DNA from: 2-02-FULL-66-14 sp964651335
Lineage (GTDB): Bacteria; Pseudomonadota; Gammaproteobacteria; Burkholderiales; SG8-39
NCBI GenBank assembly: GCA_964651335.1
Contig: CAZYVT010000011.1
Span: 1 to 64,000 of the forward strand
Direction of reading: 5' to 3'
Length of the DNA: 64,000 bases
The translations under genes and the position numbers were made by a program. The stretch's first letter is position 1, and each line of letters opens with the position of its first letter. This document shows, one piece after another, positions 18,670 to 28,600 of the stretch. The notes under the pieces are model-generated. The model ran no database searches. It was given only the letters and a program-made list of their open reading frames with translations, and had not been told where the DNA came from.

Positions 18670-20526
18670 TCAACTCCTCATTTGAAGGAAGGCGGTGCTC
18701 AGCCAGGGGACGTAAGTGACGACAAGAACACCCGCGCAAAGCGCGACGAACAGCGGTGTGACAGCGCGGAACACTTCGACAATCGGCCTGCCGAACCGGT
18801 ACGAGGCGAAGAACAGATTCATCCCGACCGGCGGCGTGAGGTACCCGAGCTCCATGTTGGCGAGGAAAACGATGCCGAGATGCACCGGGTGCACGCCGAA
18901 CGCGAGTCCGATCGGCACGACGAGCGGCGCCAGCACGACGATCGCCGTGAAAATGTCCATCAGGCAGCCGGCGCCGAGCAGCAGGACGTTGAGCGCGAGC
19001 AGGAACACGAACGGGCTGTCGATGGCGTTCTTCACCCAGGCCACCAGCAGCTCGGGGATCTGCGCATCGACCAGATAGTTGGTCAAACCGAGCGCGACAC
19101 CGAGTATCAGCAGGATGCCGCCCACGAGCAGGCCGCACTCGGCGATTACCCGGGGAACGTCGCGCACGAGACCGAGGTCCCGGTGCACGATCGCCGCGAT
19201 CAGGAACGCGTACAGCGCAGTCAGCGCGGCTGCCTCGACCGGCGTCGCGAAGCCGGCGCCCAGGGAAACGAGCGGGACGACCGGCAGGCACAGCTCCCAC
19301 TTCGCGGCAGCGAGCGCGGCGCGCGCCCGCGGGCGGTCGAAACGTCGCACCTCTCGCGTCCGTGCGGGCTGCCGCCAGATTCCCCATGCAAGGACAATTC
19401 CGGCCATCAGCATCGTGGGCAGCGCGCCGCCGAGGAACATGTCCTCGATGCTCACGCGCGCAACGATCGCGTACAGGATCAGCGGGAGCGCCGGCAGCAG
19501 AAGCACGCCGGGCAGACCTGCTGCAGTGACCAGTCCGAGCGCGTTTCTGTTCGCATAACCGGCACCGGCAAGCAACGGCATCACGAGCCCTCCCAGCGCA
19601 AGGATAGTCACACCCGAGGCTCCCGTGAAGCAAGTGAAAAACGTGCACGCCAGCACCGTGACGATCGCGGCACCGCCGCGGAACCGGCCGAACAGGGAAT
19701 CAAACACCTCCACCAGGCGCCTCGGCGCGCCGCTCTCGGCGAGCAGATACCCGGCAAGCGTGAACATCGGAATTGCCGGCAGCGACGGATTGACCACGAG
19801 GCTGTAGTGGTTGACGGTGACCGAGGCAGCGGGAACGCCCTGCGCCAAGAGGAAAAACAGCGCCGCGCCGCCGATGGTGACAAAGATCGGCGCGCCGAGC
19901 ACCGTCGCTGCGCCAAGCACCACGAGTGCAGGCATGAGCAGCTGGTCATGAGCCACGGGCGCGAGGCGAACCACAAAGACCATGGCAACTGCAAGGGCAG
20001 AAGCCGCGAAGCGCCCACCCCATGTCGAGGACGCGTGGGTGACGAGGCGCAATGCGATCAGCGCAAATCCGATCGGCAGCGGAAGCTCCGCCATCCAGAC
20101 CGGAATTGCATAGGTGAGCGTGTTTCCCGTGGCGCGCTCGATCTGTACGAATTCCACGGCGGCAAGGAAGAGCAGCGCGGCGACGGCAGCCGATGTCGCG
20201 CCGCTTGCAAAGCGCGCGATGACCGCAACCCGGCCGCTGAAAAACCCGGCCACCGCGAGCGTGAGGAGTCGCTCCTCGCGCGCCGCGGCCGCCGCGCCGA
20301 GCATGCCGAGCGCGAGCGTGAGATTCTGCGTGAGCGCAGCCACGCCATCGATCCCGAAGCCGAGCGAGGCGCGCAGCGCCATCTCGGCGAGCGGGAGCGC
20401 CACGGTGGCCGCGAAGGCGAGCGCGAGCGCCGCATTCTCGATCGATCGGATGAGGTTCCTACCGCTCGCGCCATCGACCGGAGGGATCGCGGCCTGCATC
20501 GTGTGCGCACCGCTCGCGGGAATCAT
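18670..20526 (-). CDS. dctM: TRAP transporter permease, fused DctQ-DctM
   Basis: A 618-aa inner-membrane protein: an N-terminal four-helix DctQ-like part (~1-190) fused to a 12-helix DctM-type large permease. DctM signatures include SLPAIPMFTLAGYLLAESG and FFTCFTGASGVTILALGGL, and the C-terminal NMELGYLTPPVGMNLF is diagnostic. The ATG overlaps the dctP stop (ATGA). It imports the ligand of the adjoining DctP using an ion gradient. Confidence 0.93.
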   Translation of the reverse strand: MIPASGAHTMQAAIPPVDGASGRNLIRSIENAALALAFAATVALPLAEMALRASLGFGIDGVAALTQNLTLALGMLGAAAAAREERLLTLAVAGFFSGRVAVIARFASGATSAAVAALLFLAAVEFVQIERATGNTLTYAIPVWMAELPLPIGFALIALRLVTHASSTWGGRFAASALAVAMVFVVRLAPVAHDQLLMPALVVLGAATVLGAPIFVTIGGAALFFLLAQGVPAASVTVNHYSLVVNPSLPAIPMFTLAGYLLAESGAPRRLVEVFDSLFGRFRGGAAIVTVLACTFFTCFTGASGVTILALGGLVMPLLAGAGYANRNALGLVTAAGLPGVLLLPALPLILYAIVARVSIEDMFLGGALPTMLMAGIVLAWGIWRQPARTREVRRFDRPRARAALAAAKWELCLPVVPLVSLGAGFATPVEAAALTALYAFLIAAIVHRDLGLVRDVPRVIAECGLLVGGILLILGVALGLTNYLVDAQIPELLVAWVKNAIDSPFVFLLALNVLLLGAGCLMDIFTAIVVLAPLVVPIGLAFGVHPVHLGIVFLANMELGYLTPPVGMNLFFASYRFGRPIVEVFRAVTPLFVALCAGVLVVTYVPWLSTAFLQMRS

Positions 20527-21551
20527 TTCCGGCTGCTCCGGTGCTCGGCAAGGATCGCCTGCACTCGATCGAAGGTTTCAGCCGGGACCATCGTGCCGCG
20601 AATATGCGGCCATGAGCGCTCGGCAAGCGCGCGCCACGCCTGCTCGGTCTCGGTTGTGAGAGGAAGCACTTTGAGGCCGCGCGCCTCCATCGCCTTGATG
20701 GACTCCTCGTCCTGGAACTCGCGCTGCGCACGCAGCGCCTCCGTGCCCTTGCGCGAGGCGGCAAGAACCGCGTCACGGGATACGGGATTCAGGGCGTCGA
20801 ATGTCTGTGTGCGCACGACCGTAGCTCCGACGATCGGCACCCAGTTGACGCGCACCATGTGGCGGGCAATGCGGTCGAACTGGCCGATCATCGCCCACAG
20901 CGGCGCCACCGGGACGGTGTCGATCATGCCGGTCTCCAGAGCGGGGAGAATGTCGGAAAGCGGGATCGACACCGGCGTGTAGCCCTGCGATTTCATCACG
21001 CTCGCCTGTACGATGTCCCCCGACCAGGAGAAGATGCGCGCGCGCTTGTATTCCTCGGGATGGGTCATGCGCTCCTTGGCGAAGAACTGCACCCAGCCGC
21101 CTTCGCCCCAGATGAGCACGACGAAGCCCTTCGCCGCGAGCTTTGCCTCGAGTTCGGGCCGCAGTTGCTCGCGCACGTAATCGAGCTCCTCCCAGGAGCG
21201 GAACATCATCGGCATGTATTGCAGCGCCGCCACCGAGCGATCGATTTCCGAGAGGCCGACGACGGTCAGCATGGAGACATCGAGCTGGCCGACGCGCATG
21301 CGGCGCACCGTGTCGGCCTCGGTGCCCTGGATGCTGTCGGGGTAAACGATGTAGCGTGCCTGGGGGCCGCTCGTGCGCCGGTAGGCTTCCCCGATTTCCT
21401 GAAGCGCGCGGTGATACATCGAGTTCTTCGGCGCGATCGTCGCCATCTTGATCAGAGCGGGCTCGGCGCCGCGCGCCGCACCCGCGCAAAGGAGGAAGGC
21501 CAGCGCAAGCCAGCGCGTCGCATGCAAACTCAAGCTGGATTTCGGTTTCAT
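20523..21551 (-). CDS. dctP: TRAP transporter solute receptor DctP
   Basis: A 342-aa periplasmic receptor with a cleavable signal peptide (ALAFLLCAGAARGAEP). Receptor signatures are IKMATIAPKNSMYHRALQEIG and the carboxylate-binding region near VRRMRVGQLDVSML. ATG 21551 has a GGAG eight bases upstream and follows the tatT stop by 4 bp; the ATG at 21587 would overlap tatT and disrupt the signal peptide. The ligand is likely an organic acid by family, but is not identifiable. Confidence 0.92.
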   Translation of the reverse strand: MKPKSSLSLHATRWLALAFLLCAGAARGAEPALIKMATIAPKNSMYHRALQEIGEAYRRTSGPQARYIVYPDSIQGTEADTVRRMRVGQLDVSMLTVVGLSEIDRSVAALQYMPMMFRSWEELDYVREQLRPELEAKLAAKGFVVLIWGEGGWVQFFAKERMTHPEEYKRARIFSWSGDIVQASVMKSQGYTPVSIPLSDILPALETGMIDTVPVAPLWAMIGQFDRIARHMVRVNWVPIVGATVVRTQTFDALNPVSRDAVLAASRKGTEALRAQREFQDEESIKAMEARGLKVLPLTTETEQAWRALAERSWPHIRGTMVPAETFDRVQAILAEHRSSRK

Positions 21552-21555
21552 GAAC

Positions 21556-22464
21556 TCACTCCGGAAAGAATTCCTCGGCGCGCGCAAGCAGCCGGCGCGC
21601 GCGGCGCTGCATCACCAGGTTGACGAGGCGCCACTCGGGTTTCGCGCCCGGATCCACCGCCAGCGCCATCCTGAGAAGGGATTCGTATTCGCTCCGGTCG
21701 CGGCGGGCCACGGCGACCGACTCGGCGAGCGAGACATAGGGGCCCGCTTGGCGGCCGCCGCTGAGCTCGATCGCGCGCGCGAAATGCCTGCGTGCCCGGT
21801 CGATGGCGTCCGGTGCCGCGTTCGGACGATTCAATTCGTAGCCGATGAGAAAAGTACGCAGCGCGCCGTGGTCGAAGTCGGCGTCGAGCGACGCGGCGCG
21901 CTGGATCAGCGCTTCCACCGCGGGGAGCCCGGAAACGATGCGCGGATCGTCCTTGCCGAGCGAGATCGCCGCGGCCCATGCCAACCCGGTCCAATACAGG
22001 AGCGGCACCTCCGCGGCGGTCGTTCTCTCGAGTACGCCGGAGGGGTCGGTGCGCAGCTTCTGCGTCGCCTCGGGGCCCTGCAGGCCGAGGCCGCGCAGGC
22101 CGTAATCGCGGGCGCGGAGATAGAACCGTCGCGCGCGCTCGCGCTGCGCGTACGCGGCCGCCACGTCGCGATCTTCCGACTCCTCCGCCGGCACCTGGAC
22201 ATACACGTAGGCGTACTGCGTGAAGCCGCGCGCCGCCGCGAGCAGCAGGCCGCGATGGTCTGGAACCGCGGCGAGCAGCGATTCGATCGTCTTGAGTCCG
22301 AACGGGGTCGCCGCGCCGATGAATTCGACGTCCTCATCGGAGGCGTACACGTCGCCGCCGCTCACGAGCGCGTCGCCGATCGAGCGCGCTGCGTATTCCC
22401 GCACCGAACATCCGGTCGCGACAGCCGCCGCGCACAACAACACGATGAGCCGGCTTCGATTCAT
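21556..22464 (-). CDS. TRAP-associated TatT-like lipoprotein (T component)
   Basis: A 302-aa lipoprotein (lipobox AVATGC at residues 14-19) followed by helical, TPR-like sequence, the signature of TatT components of TRAP-T systems first described in Treponema (TatT-TatP). Its position directly before dctP and a fused dctQM supports this. T components are thought to form ligand-channel trimers that dock receptor subunits. It starts 19 bp after the upstream lipoprotein gene, so both are probably in one transcript. Confidence 0.82.
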   Translation of the reverse strand: MNRSRLIVLLCAAAVATGCSVREYAARSIGDALVSGGDVYASDEDVEFIGAATPFGLKTIESLLAAVPDHRGLLLAAARGFTQYAYVYVQVPAEESEDRDVAAAYAQRERARRFYLRARDYGLRGLGLQGPEATQKLRTDPSGVLERTTAAEVPLLYWTGLAWAAAISLGKDDPRIVSGLPAVEALIQRAASLDADFDHGALRTFLIGYELNRPNAAPDAIDRARRHFARAIELSGGRQAGPYVSLAESVAVARRDRSEYESLLRMALAVDPGAKPEWRLVNLVMQRRARRLLARAEEFFPE

Positions 22465-22483
22465 TCCCCCACCCCGTGACCGG

Positions 22484-22969
22484 TCAACTTCCGATGTGCA
22501 CCTGGTACTTGGCGCCGTTGGAGAACACGCAAGTGCCAGCCCCCTGCTGCGGCGTGTGCATCTGATACTCGCAGCTCATGTAGCTGCCGCCGCTGCCGTA
22601 CGCGCTTGCAACGCCACGCCGGGCATCGCCGTTCACGCGGGTCGCTTCGCCGGTCAGGGTTTCTCCCCGGTAGTTGAGCTGAAACCTGCCCTTCCCGGTC
22701 ATCATGTTGGTCACGGTGCCGGTGATGACGCCGGTTTGCGTCGCGACGTCGTTGACTGGATAGAGCCGCGCATTGAGCACGGTCGGCAGCGGGCCGGAGG
22801 GCGCCGCGGGAATTCCCGACGCTCCGGTCAACGGGTAGGGAAGCACCGACCCCGGGGGCGGCGGATACGCATACGGCTGCCCGTTGGGCGCGACCGGCAG
22901 GATGTAACAGCCGGACAGCGAAAGCGCGGATACACCCAGCGCAGCGAGCAATTTTCTGGAGACGTTCAT
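22484..22969 (-). CDS. lipoprotein of unknown function, copy 1
   Basis: A 161-aa lipoprotein with lipobox SLSGC and a Pro-rich linker. A globular ~95-residue domain with two late cysteines (YMSCEYQMHTP; GAGTCVFSNGAKYQVHIGS) follows. A close paralogue lies at 29000-29479 and a truncated one at 34950-35084. AGGAGG lies before the ATG. The SARP-type operator is 64 bp upstream. The gene heads the TRAP-T/archerase transcript by spacing. I do not recognise the domain; the two cysteines could form a periplasmic disulphide. Confidence 0.8.
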   Translation of the reverse strand: MNVSRKLLAALGVSALSLSGCYILPVAPNGQPYAYPPPPGSVLPYPLTGASGIPAAPSGPLPTVLNARLYPVNDVATQTGVITGTVTNMMTGKGRFQLNYRGETLTGEATRVNGDARRGVASAYGSGGSYMSCEYQMHTPQQGAGTCVFSNGAKYQVHIGS

Positions 22970-23032
22970 GATGTCCTCCTGGTCTGGTCAACCCGGGCCT
23001 TCGCCCTGGTGTCTCCATCATCGGCCCGGACC

Positions 23033-23071
23033 GGTTACACAGCGCCGATCAGCCGCTTACAGATCGCTTAC
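23033..23071 (-). promoter_or_regulatory. 11-bp-lattice operator, copy 1 (SARP/OmpR-type repeats)
   Basis: Read on the minus strand: GTAAGC (23071-23066), GTAAGC (23060-23055), a degenerate unit, then GTAACC (23038-23033), all on an exact 11-bp register. It lies between the divergent lipoprotein (22969) and kinase (23130) genes, so it could serve both. Two other lipoprotein loci carry the same array. Heptamer-plus-4 spacing is what SARP and OmpR/PhoB winged helices recognise. Confidence 0.7.
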
Positions 23072-23129
23072 CGATGCAGGCCTCTCGTTTGGAGCCCCTG
23101 ATGGCGATGCAGTAAAGTGCCGGGACCAC

Positions 23130-24947
23130 ATGGGCGACCCCGCTTACCCCGACGCGCTTGCGCCGCAATACCGGCTGCATTGGTACCTGCTGGAACGCGT
23201 GCTCGGCCAGGGCGGCTTCGGCATCACCTACCTTGCCCGCGACACCAATCTCGACCAGCCCGTCGCCATCAAGGAATACCTGCCGGTGGAGGTCGCAACG
23301 CGGCGCGCCGACGCCACCGTCAGGGCGCGAACCGACGACCAGAGCGATCGCTATCGGTGGGGCCTTGACCGGTTCATCCGCGAGGCGCGCACGCTGGCGC
23401 GCTTCGACCATCCGAACATCGTGCGCGTGCACTCGGTGTTCGAGTTCAACAACACCGCATACATGGTGATGCGGTTCGAAGAGGGAGAAAATTTTGCCGC
23501 GCTGCTGGAGCGCCGTCGCACGATGCCTGAAGCCGATCTCATGCGCGTGCTGCTGCCCGTGCTCGACGGATTGGAGCTGGTCCACAACGCAGGCTTCATC
23601 CACCGCGACATCAAACCGGACAACCTCCATATCCGCGCCGACGGCAGCCCCGTGCTGCTCGATTTCGGCTCGGCGCGAACCGCGCTCGGACAGGCCCGGA
23701 CGGTGACGATTCTTGTCGCGCCGGGCTACGCGCCGTTCGAACAGTACTACTCGAGCGGCGAAGACCAGGGACCGTGGACCGACCTCTACGGGCTCGCTGC
23801 CACGTGCTACCGCGCGATCGCCGGTATTCCTCCGATGGATGCGATCGCGCGCAGCAAAGGCATTCTCGGGAGCACGCGCGAAATCCTGGTGCCCGCAAGT
23901 GCGATCGGCAGCGGCCGCTATTCGGCGCGCCTGCTCAAGGCAATCGATCACGCGCTCGAATTCGCCGAAAAGGACCGGCCGCAGACGATCGCCGAATGGC
24001 GCGCAGAGCTCGCCGGAAACGGCGTGCCTGCGCACGCGGCGCCAGCGTCCGCCGCGATCGAGGTTGCACCCACGGTCCGGGCTCCATCACCGCCGACGGC
24101 AGATCGCGCAGGGCCGGGCCGCCGGTCAAGCACGAAGGGGCCGATTGTCTGGGCCGCAGCGGGTGCGGTCGTCGCGGCGATTGCGGTCGGGCTTTGGCTG
24201 CGGCCGGCAGCCGATGGGACACGGCTGGACGAGTTGGAGCGCCGCCTGGAGCAGCAGCGGCAGCGAGACGATGACGCAAGGAAACAGTCCGAGCAGGAGC
24301 GCGTGCGCCTGGCGAAGGAGCAGCAGCAACGGGATCAGGAGCGCGAGCGCCTGGCAAAGGCGCAGCAGCAACAGGATCAGGAGCGCAAGCGCGACGAAGA
24401 GCAGAAGTACGCCGAGCAGGAACACCAGCGCCTGGTGAAGGAAAAACAGAAAGGCGGGCCGGAGCGCAAGCTCGCCGCCGCGCCCCGGGCGCAGAAGCCG
24501 ACGCCGGTCACGGAACCGTCGACCGCGCAACCGGCGCCTTCCGCACCGCCCGTGACTTCAGCGCCGTCGGCGGTCACAGCGTCGCCGCCCACGGCGGCTG
24601 TGGCACCGCCCGCGGCGGCCCCGGCGCCTCCCCCCGAGGCGACGAGCGCACCCAGGAAGGCGCCCGTACAGGCCGTTCCCAAGGACGAAGCGGAAGCATT
24701 CGCGTTTTATCGCAAGCTCGGATTGCAAGGCGATAGCGAAGCTCAGATCAAGGTCGGCGACCTGTATGCGAGCGGGCGCGGTGTACCGCAGAACAATAAT
24801 CAGGCCTACTTCTGGTACGGCCTCGCCGTACGTTCGGGGAATGCGGCGGCAAAGATCAAGAAGGAACAGGTTGCAGCGAAGCTGCAACCCGCGGAGATCC
24901 GGCAGGCCGACATCCTGATCGATCGGCAGCGACGCCCGGCGCAGTAG
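23130..24947 (+). CDS. Ser/Thr protein kinase with coiled coil and Sel1-like C-terminus
   Basis: A 605-aa Hanks-type kinase with a single central membrane helix. Kinase residues ~14-280 carry the glycine loop GQGGFG, VAIKEYLP (ATP lysine), HRDIKPDN (catalytic Asp) and LDFGSA (metal Asp). A membrane segment (IVWAAAGAVVAAIAVGLWL, ~345) is followed by a Gln/Glu/Arg-rich coiled coil, a long Pro/Ala linker, and a Sel1-like repeat (GDSEAQIKVGDLYASGRGVPQ). The sensor region would thus be periplasmic. ATG 23130 is the first start consistent with the fold. It is divergent from the copy-1 lipoprotein across the shared operator. Confidence 0.9.
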   Translation: MGDPAYPDALAPQYRLHWYLLERVLGQGGFGITYLARDTNLDQPVAIKEYLPVEVATRRADATVRARTDDQSDRYRWGLDRFIREARTLARFDHPNIVRVHSVFEFNNTAYMVMRFEEGENFAALLERRRTMPEADLMRVLLPVLDGLELVHNAGFIHRDIKPDNLHIRADGSPVLLDFGSARTALGQARTVTILVAPGYAPFEQYYSSGEDQGPWTDLYGLAATCYRAIAGIPPMDAIARSKGILGSTREILVPASAIGSGRYSARLLKAIDHALEFAEKDRPQTIAEWRAELAGNGVPAHAAPASAAIEVAPTVRAPSPPTADRAGPGRRSSTKGPIVWAAAGAVVAAIAVGLWLRPAADGTRLDELERRLEQQRQRDDDARKQSEQERVRLAKEQQQRDQERERLAKAQQQQDQERKRDEEQKYAEQEHQRLVKEKQKGGPERKLAAAPRAQKPTPVTEPSTAQPAPSAPPVTSAPSAVTASPPTAAVAPPAAAPAPPPEATSAPRKAPVQAVPKDEAEAFAFYRKLGLQGDSEAQIKVGDLYASGRGVPQNNNQAYFWYGLAVRSGNAAAKIKKEQVAAKLQPAEIRQADILIDRQRRPAQ

Positions 24948-25053
24948 GAACGGGCCGGGTAAAATCCGGCAGGTCCGGAAAGCACCGGCCGCGCAGTCCA
25001 GGGTTTGCAAGGGGAAACGCTTGGGTGATGTCGTGCGGGTCGTCGCAAGCGCA

Positions 25054-25644
25054 ATGCGTTGCGCGAGTCTTTGCGCGCTATCCGCGCTGCTTGCCGCCGG
25101 ATGCGCGACGCAGGACGAGGTTCGCGACGCGATCAGCGACGTCAATCGCGCCTTCCAGAAGGAGTACGAGGCGATCCTCGCCGAAAAGGGCGTTCGCACC
25201 TACAAGGTGCGGCGGGCCGACGCCTTCGTCGCGCTGCACGCCGCGCTCGCCCGCCTTGGAATGCGGATCATTGATCAGGATCCAGACGTCGGTACGCTGC
25301 ACGTCGAGGCACCGGCACCGGCCCCGCTCAACGCGCAGGAGTGGCGCAAGGCCGCCGAAGGCGATCTGCCGAAGATGCGCGAAATCGCCCGCAAGCACGT
25401 GGGAATCGCTGCCGCGATGATCACGTTCGAGCCCGAAGGCCTGCTCGTCGTGATCCACGCAACCACCCTGGACGCTGGCGCAGGCACCGAGATCTCGCTC
25501 ACCATGCGCATGCGCGAGGTCGCGCCGCCGAAATCGGGAATGCCCCGCCGCGAATACCCGCCGCCGACCGGCGTGCGCATCGGACTGGACAAGATCTGGG
25601 CGCAGCTCGAGCAGGAGTTGCGCGCCGCGCGCAAGATCCCCTGA
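25054..25644 (+). CDS. lipoprotein, unknown function
   Basis: About 196 aa from ATG 25054 (MRCASLCALSALLAAGC, lipobox LAAGC). A TTG at 25021 and GTG at 25033 are in frame but would lengthen the signal peptide. The mature part is alpha/beta, with DEVRDAISDVNRAFQKEY after the lipid anchor and a VVIHATTLDAGAGTEISL strand. No family recognised. It follows the kinase by ~105 bp and is convergent with the SARP regulator gene (14-bp gap), so it may share the kinase transcript. Confidence 0.75.
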   Translation: MRCASLCALSALLAAGCATQDEVRDAISDVNRAFQKEYEAILAEKGVRTYKVRRADAFVALHAALARLGMRIIDQDPDVGTLHVEAPAPAPLNAQEWRKAAEGDLPKMREIARKHVGIAAAMITFEPEGLLVVIHATTLDAGAGTEISLTMRMREVAPPKSGMPRREYPPPTGVRIGLDKIWAQLEQELRAARKIP

Positions 25645-25657
25645 CGGGTCCGACCGC

Positions 25658-28600
25658 CTACGGCGTTCCAAGGCTCGCGTACACCGCCTGGGTTTCCGCA
25701 GAGGGCATGATCTTGAGCCTGGTCGAAAGGACGGTGCGCAACCGTTCGTAGGCTGCGCGCCCCTCACCGAGATCGCCGCTGCGCTGATAGCAAAGCATGA
25801 GATAGCGATACGGCGTCTCGAACAGATCGTCGGCCTCGATGAGCCGCAGGTAAAGGTCCGCCGCCGCCTCGGCCTGTTCGGCCTCCTCGCGTTGACGCGC
25901 GACCCGCGAGAGACACCGCAGGAGGCGTGCGCGAAACTGTTCCCGACAGGCGATATAGCCCGGCTGCTCGGACTCGTCCGGCAGGAAAGGACCGCGATAC
26001 AGGGCAAGCGCCTCGTCGGCCAGGTTGGCGAGGAGCGGCGCCACGCGCTGCGCATTTGGCAGCCGCAAGGCGTCGTCGAGCTCGCGGAGCACGTGCTCCA
26101 GCGCCCAGGTATCCACCCACACGAGAGCAGGGTTGAGACCGAGGCGCGCGTCGCGAAGAATGACCGCGTCGTCGTCGCCGAACAGACGTCGAAGCCGGTG
26201 CAGCGTGGCAGTGAAGGACTTGTGGGCAAAATCGGCCTCGACGTGCGGCCATAGCGCATCGGCGAGCTGCTCTGCGCGCACATTTTCGCCGCCGAGCGCA
26301 ACCAGTACCTTGAGCAGTTCGAGCGGGCGGCCCGGCCCCTTGCCGGAAAATTCCGCCGCAGCAGCCCCCTGCAGGAGATGAAGCCCGCCCAGAGTCCGGA
26401 TCCGGAACGGCCACGGCCAGTCGCGCACTCGCAGCGGCGGCACGTGTGGCACGAGTTTCCGCCCGCGCACCAGTCCGCGCGCGAACTCGGGCTCGATTCG
26501 GTGGCGAAGCGCGAGCGCGCACAGATCGGCCACCTCGCGCGAGCGCCACCACAGCGCATGCTGGAAACCGTGCTCGCGGCCAAGAGCGAACGCTGTTTTC
26601 AGAGGATCGAGGGCAGCCGCCTCGTCATTCATTGCGAGCGCTGCGCCGGCGGCCGCAAGCTGCACCCAGAAACGAAGCGGTGCACTAGCCAGACGCTCGG
26701 CGAGCGCTTCGGCGCTGCGCAGCTGTGTCTCGCAGCCGCGACGGTCGTCCGCGTCCGCCAGCAACTGCGCCAGCGCGGTGCGCGCCAGGCACTCGAGCCA
26801 CGGCATGCCGACCTCGACGGCCAGCCCGACCGCGGTCCTGGAGTCCCGGCAGGCACCGGCGGCATCTCCATCCAGCGCGGCAAGCCATCCGCGCAGATAG
26901 TGGTGAATCGCGCGTTCGCCACGGCGCACGCGCGCGCCGGCGGCGTCCAGCAGCTGCAGCTGGCTGCGTGCGCCATCCCGATCCCCCGCGCTGAGGGCCG
27001 CGGCCGCGGCGATCGCGTGCAGCCAGTCGTCGTAGCCGTGCAGGCCTTCCGAATCGGCCGCGGCCAGATTCTCGAATGCGGTGCCTCGCGCTGCCTCGTG
27101 CGCCCCTGAGACAAGCTGTTGCAGGGCCGCCGCGGTCCCGATCGCGACTGCGTCGCGCACCGGGATTCCAGGCGCTCGAGCCCGAATCATCTCGAGAGTC
27201 GTTCCTGCTGCCGCGAGGTCGCCGCGCAGGAGCGCGGCGGTCGCGCGGGCGAGCGCAACGCCTGCGCGCACTTCCGGCGCGTCCGCATGCGCCTCATCGC
27301 TCGCCGCCACTGCGCGCTCTGCACCTGCGAGCCAGCCGTCGAGTTCCGCGCTCCCCGGATCGCGCATCAGGGTCGCGCGAATGAGAGTGCTCAAAGCCCC
27401 CGCCTCCGTGTGCGCCGTGGCAGCGCCCGCGGCCTCCCTTAGCAGTGCGGCCAGCACGCTTGCCCAATGATCCAGCGGCGCAAGATCGTCGAGCTCGCAG
27501 ATCGTCGCATCGATCACGCCGCACGCGCTCTGCAACATCCCGGGCCGGTCTCCGGCGCGCCTGAAACATTCGAAAGCCTGCTCGAAATTCCGGCGCGCGG
27601 CCCTTGGAGCCGACTGAGCGCGGCAGGCACCGAGGGAGAAGAGGAGCGTGGAATTCGCCGCCAACAGAGCGGGCGGTAACGATTCGAGCCAGATGGCCAG
27701 CGTTTCGCTGCGCCCCTGCTCGAGCATTGCGCTTGCCTCCTCCGCGGCAATCTGCGCCACCTCGGCCCATTTTCTGCATTCCATCAGCAGCGCAACGGCG
27801 TCGTCGGTGTGCCCTGCGCCACGCAGGAGCGCCGCGGCACGCTGAAGTTGATCGGCGCCCAGCGCTTCGGGCAGATCCTGCGCGGCGCGTCCGCGCAGGA
27901 AATCGCGCAACAGCGGATGCAGCTGAAAGATCCGTCCTTCGTCTGACTGGATTTCGTCCACGAAGTAGTGGTTGAGCGCAAGATTGAGCAGCAGGCGCGC
28001 CGCTTTTGCCTCCCCGGTGAGCTCCTGGGCCACGTCCGCGGTCATTCTCGGCAGACAGGCAATCCTGAGCAAAAACTGCTGTGTCTTCGGTTCGAAGCGA
28101 TCGAAGATCTCGCCGGCGAGGTAATCGAAAATCACCTTCGGCGTCGCGTCGCCCGGCAGCTCGGCGATGCGGCCGGAGAGTTTGCTGTGCTCCAGCATGA
28201 GCACCACACCCGCTGCCCAGCCCTGGGTCCGCTTGTGAAGCTGCGGCACGGCATCCGCGGCAAGCGCGTAGCCGCGGAGCTTCGCGATCCCGGCCAGCTC
28301 TTCGACGTCGAGATGCAGGTCGTCCGAGCCCACACAGACCATTTCGCCGGTGACCCGCAACCGCGCAAACGATGCCGGAGCATCGCTGCGGCTGGTGACC
28401 ATTACAAGGCAGTTTTTCGGGATCTGGCTGAACGCAGCCTCGAGCACCGCATGCAGCCCGCTCTCGAGAGGCACGGCGCGCAGGTTGTCCAGCACCAAAG
28501 CCAGGGGCGCTTTTGCTCGCGCAAAAAGCTGTCGGAAGAATCCGCGCGAGAACGAAGCGATGTCTGAGTCGTGCCGCAGAGCGAACGACGGCAGTTCACG

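Noticed and set aside
18668..19648. Long upstream extension of the HgdB-like frame
   Set aside because: The extension is opposite/out of frame with dctQM, has no family match, and ATG 18667 starts right after the dctQM stop.
18682..20982. 766-codon open frame on the + strand opposite dctQM and dctP
   Set aside because: Antisense shadow in GC-rich DNA; the composition is Arg/Glu/His-rich with no domain, while the minus strand has clear TRAP permease and receptor motifs.
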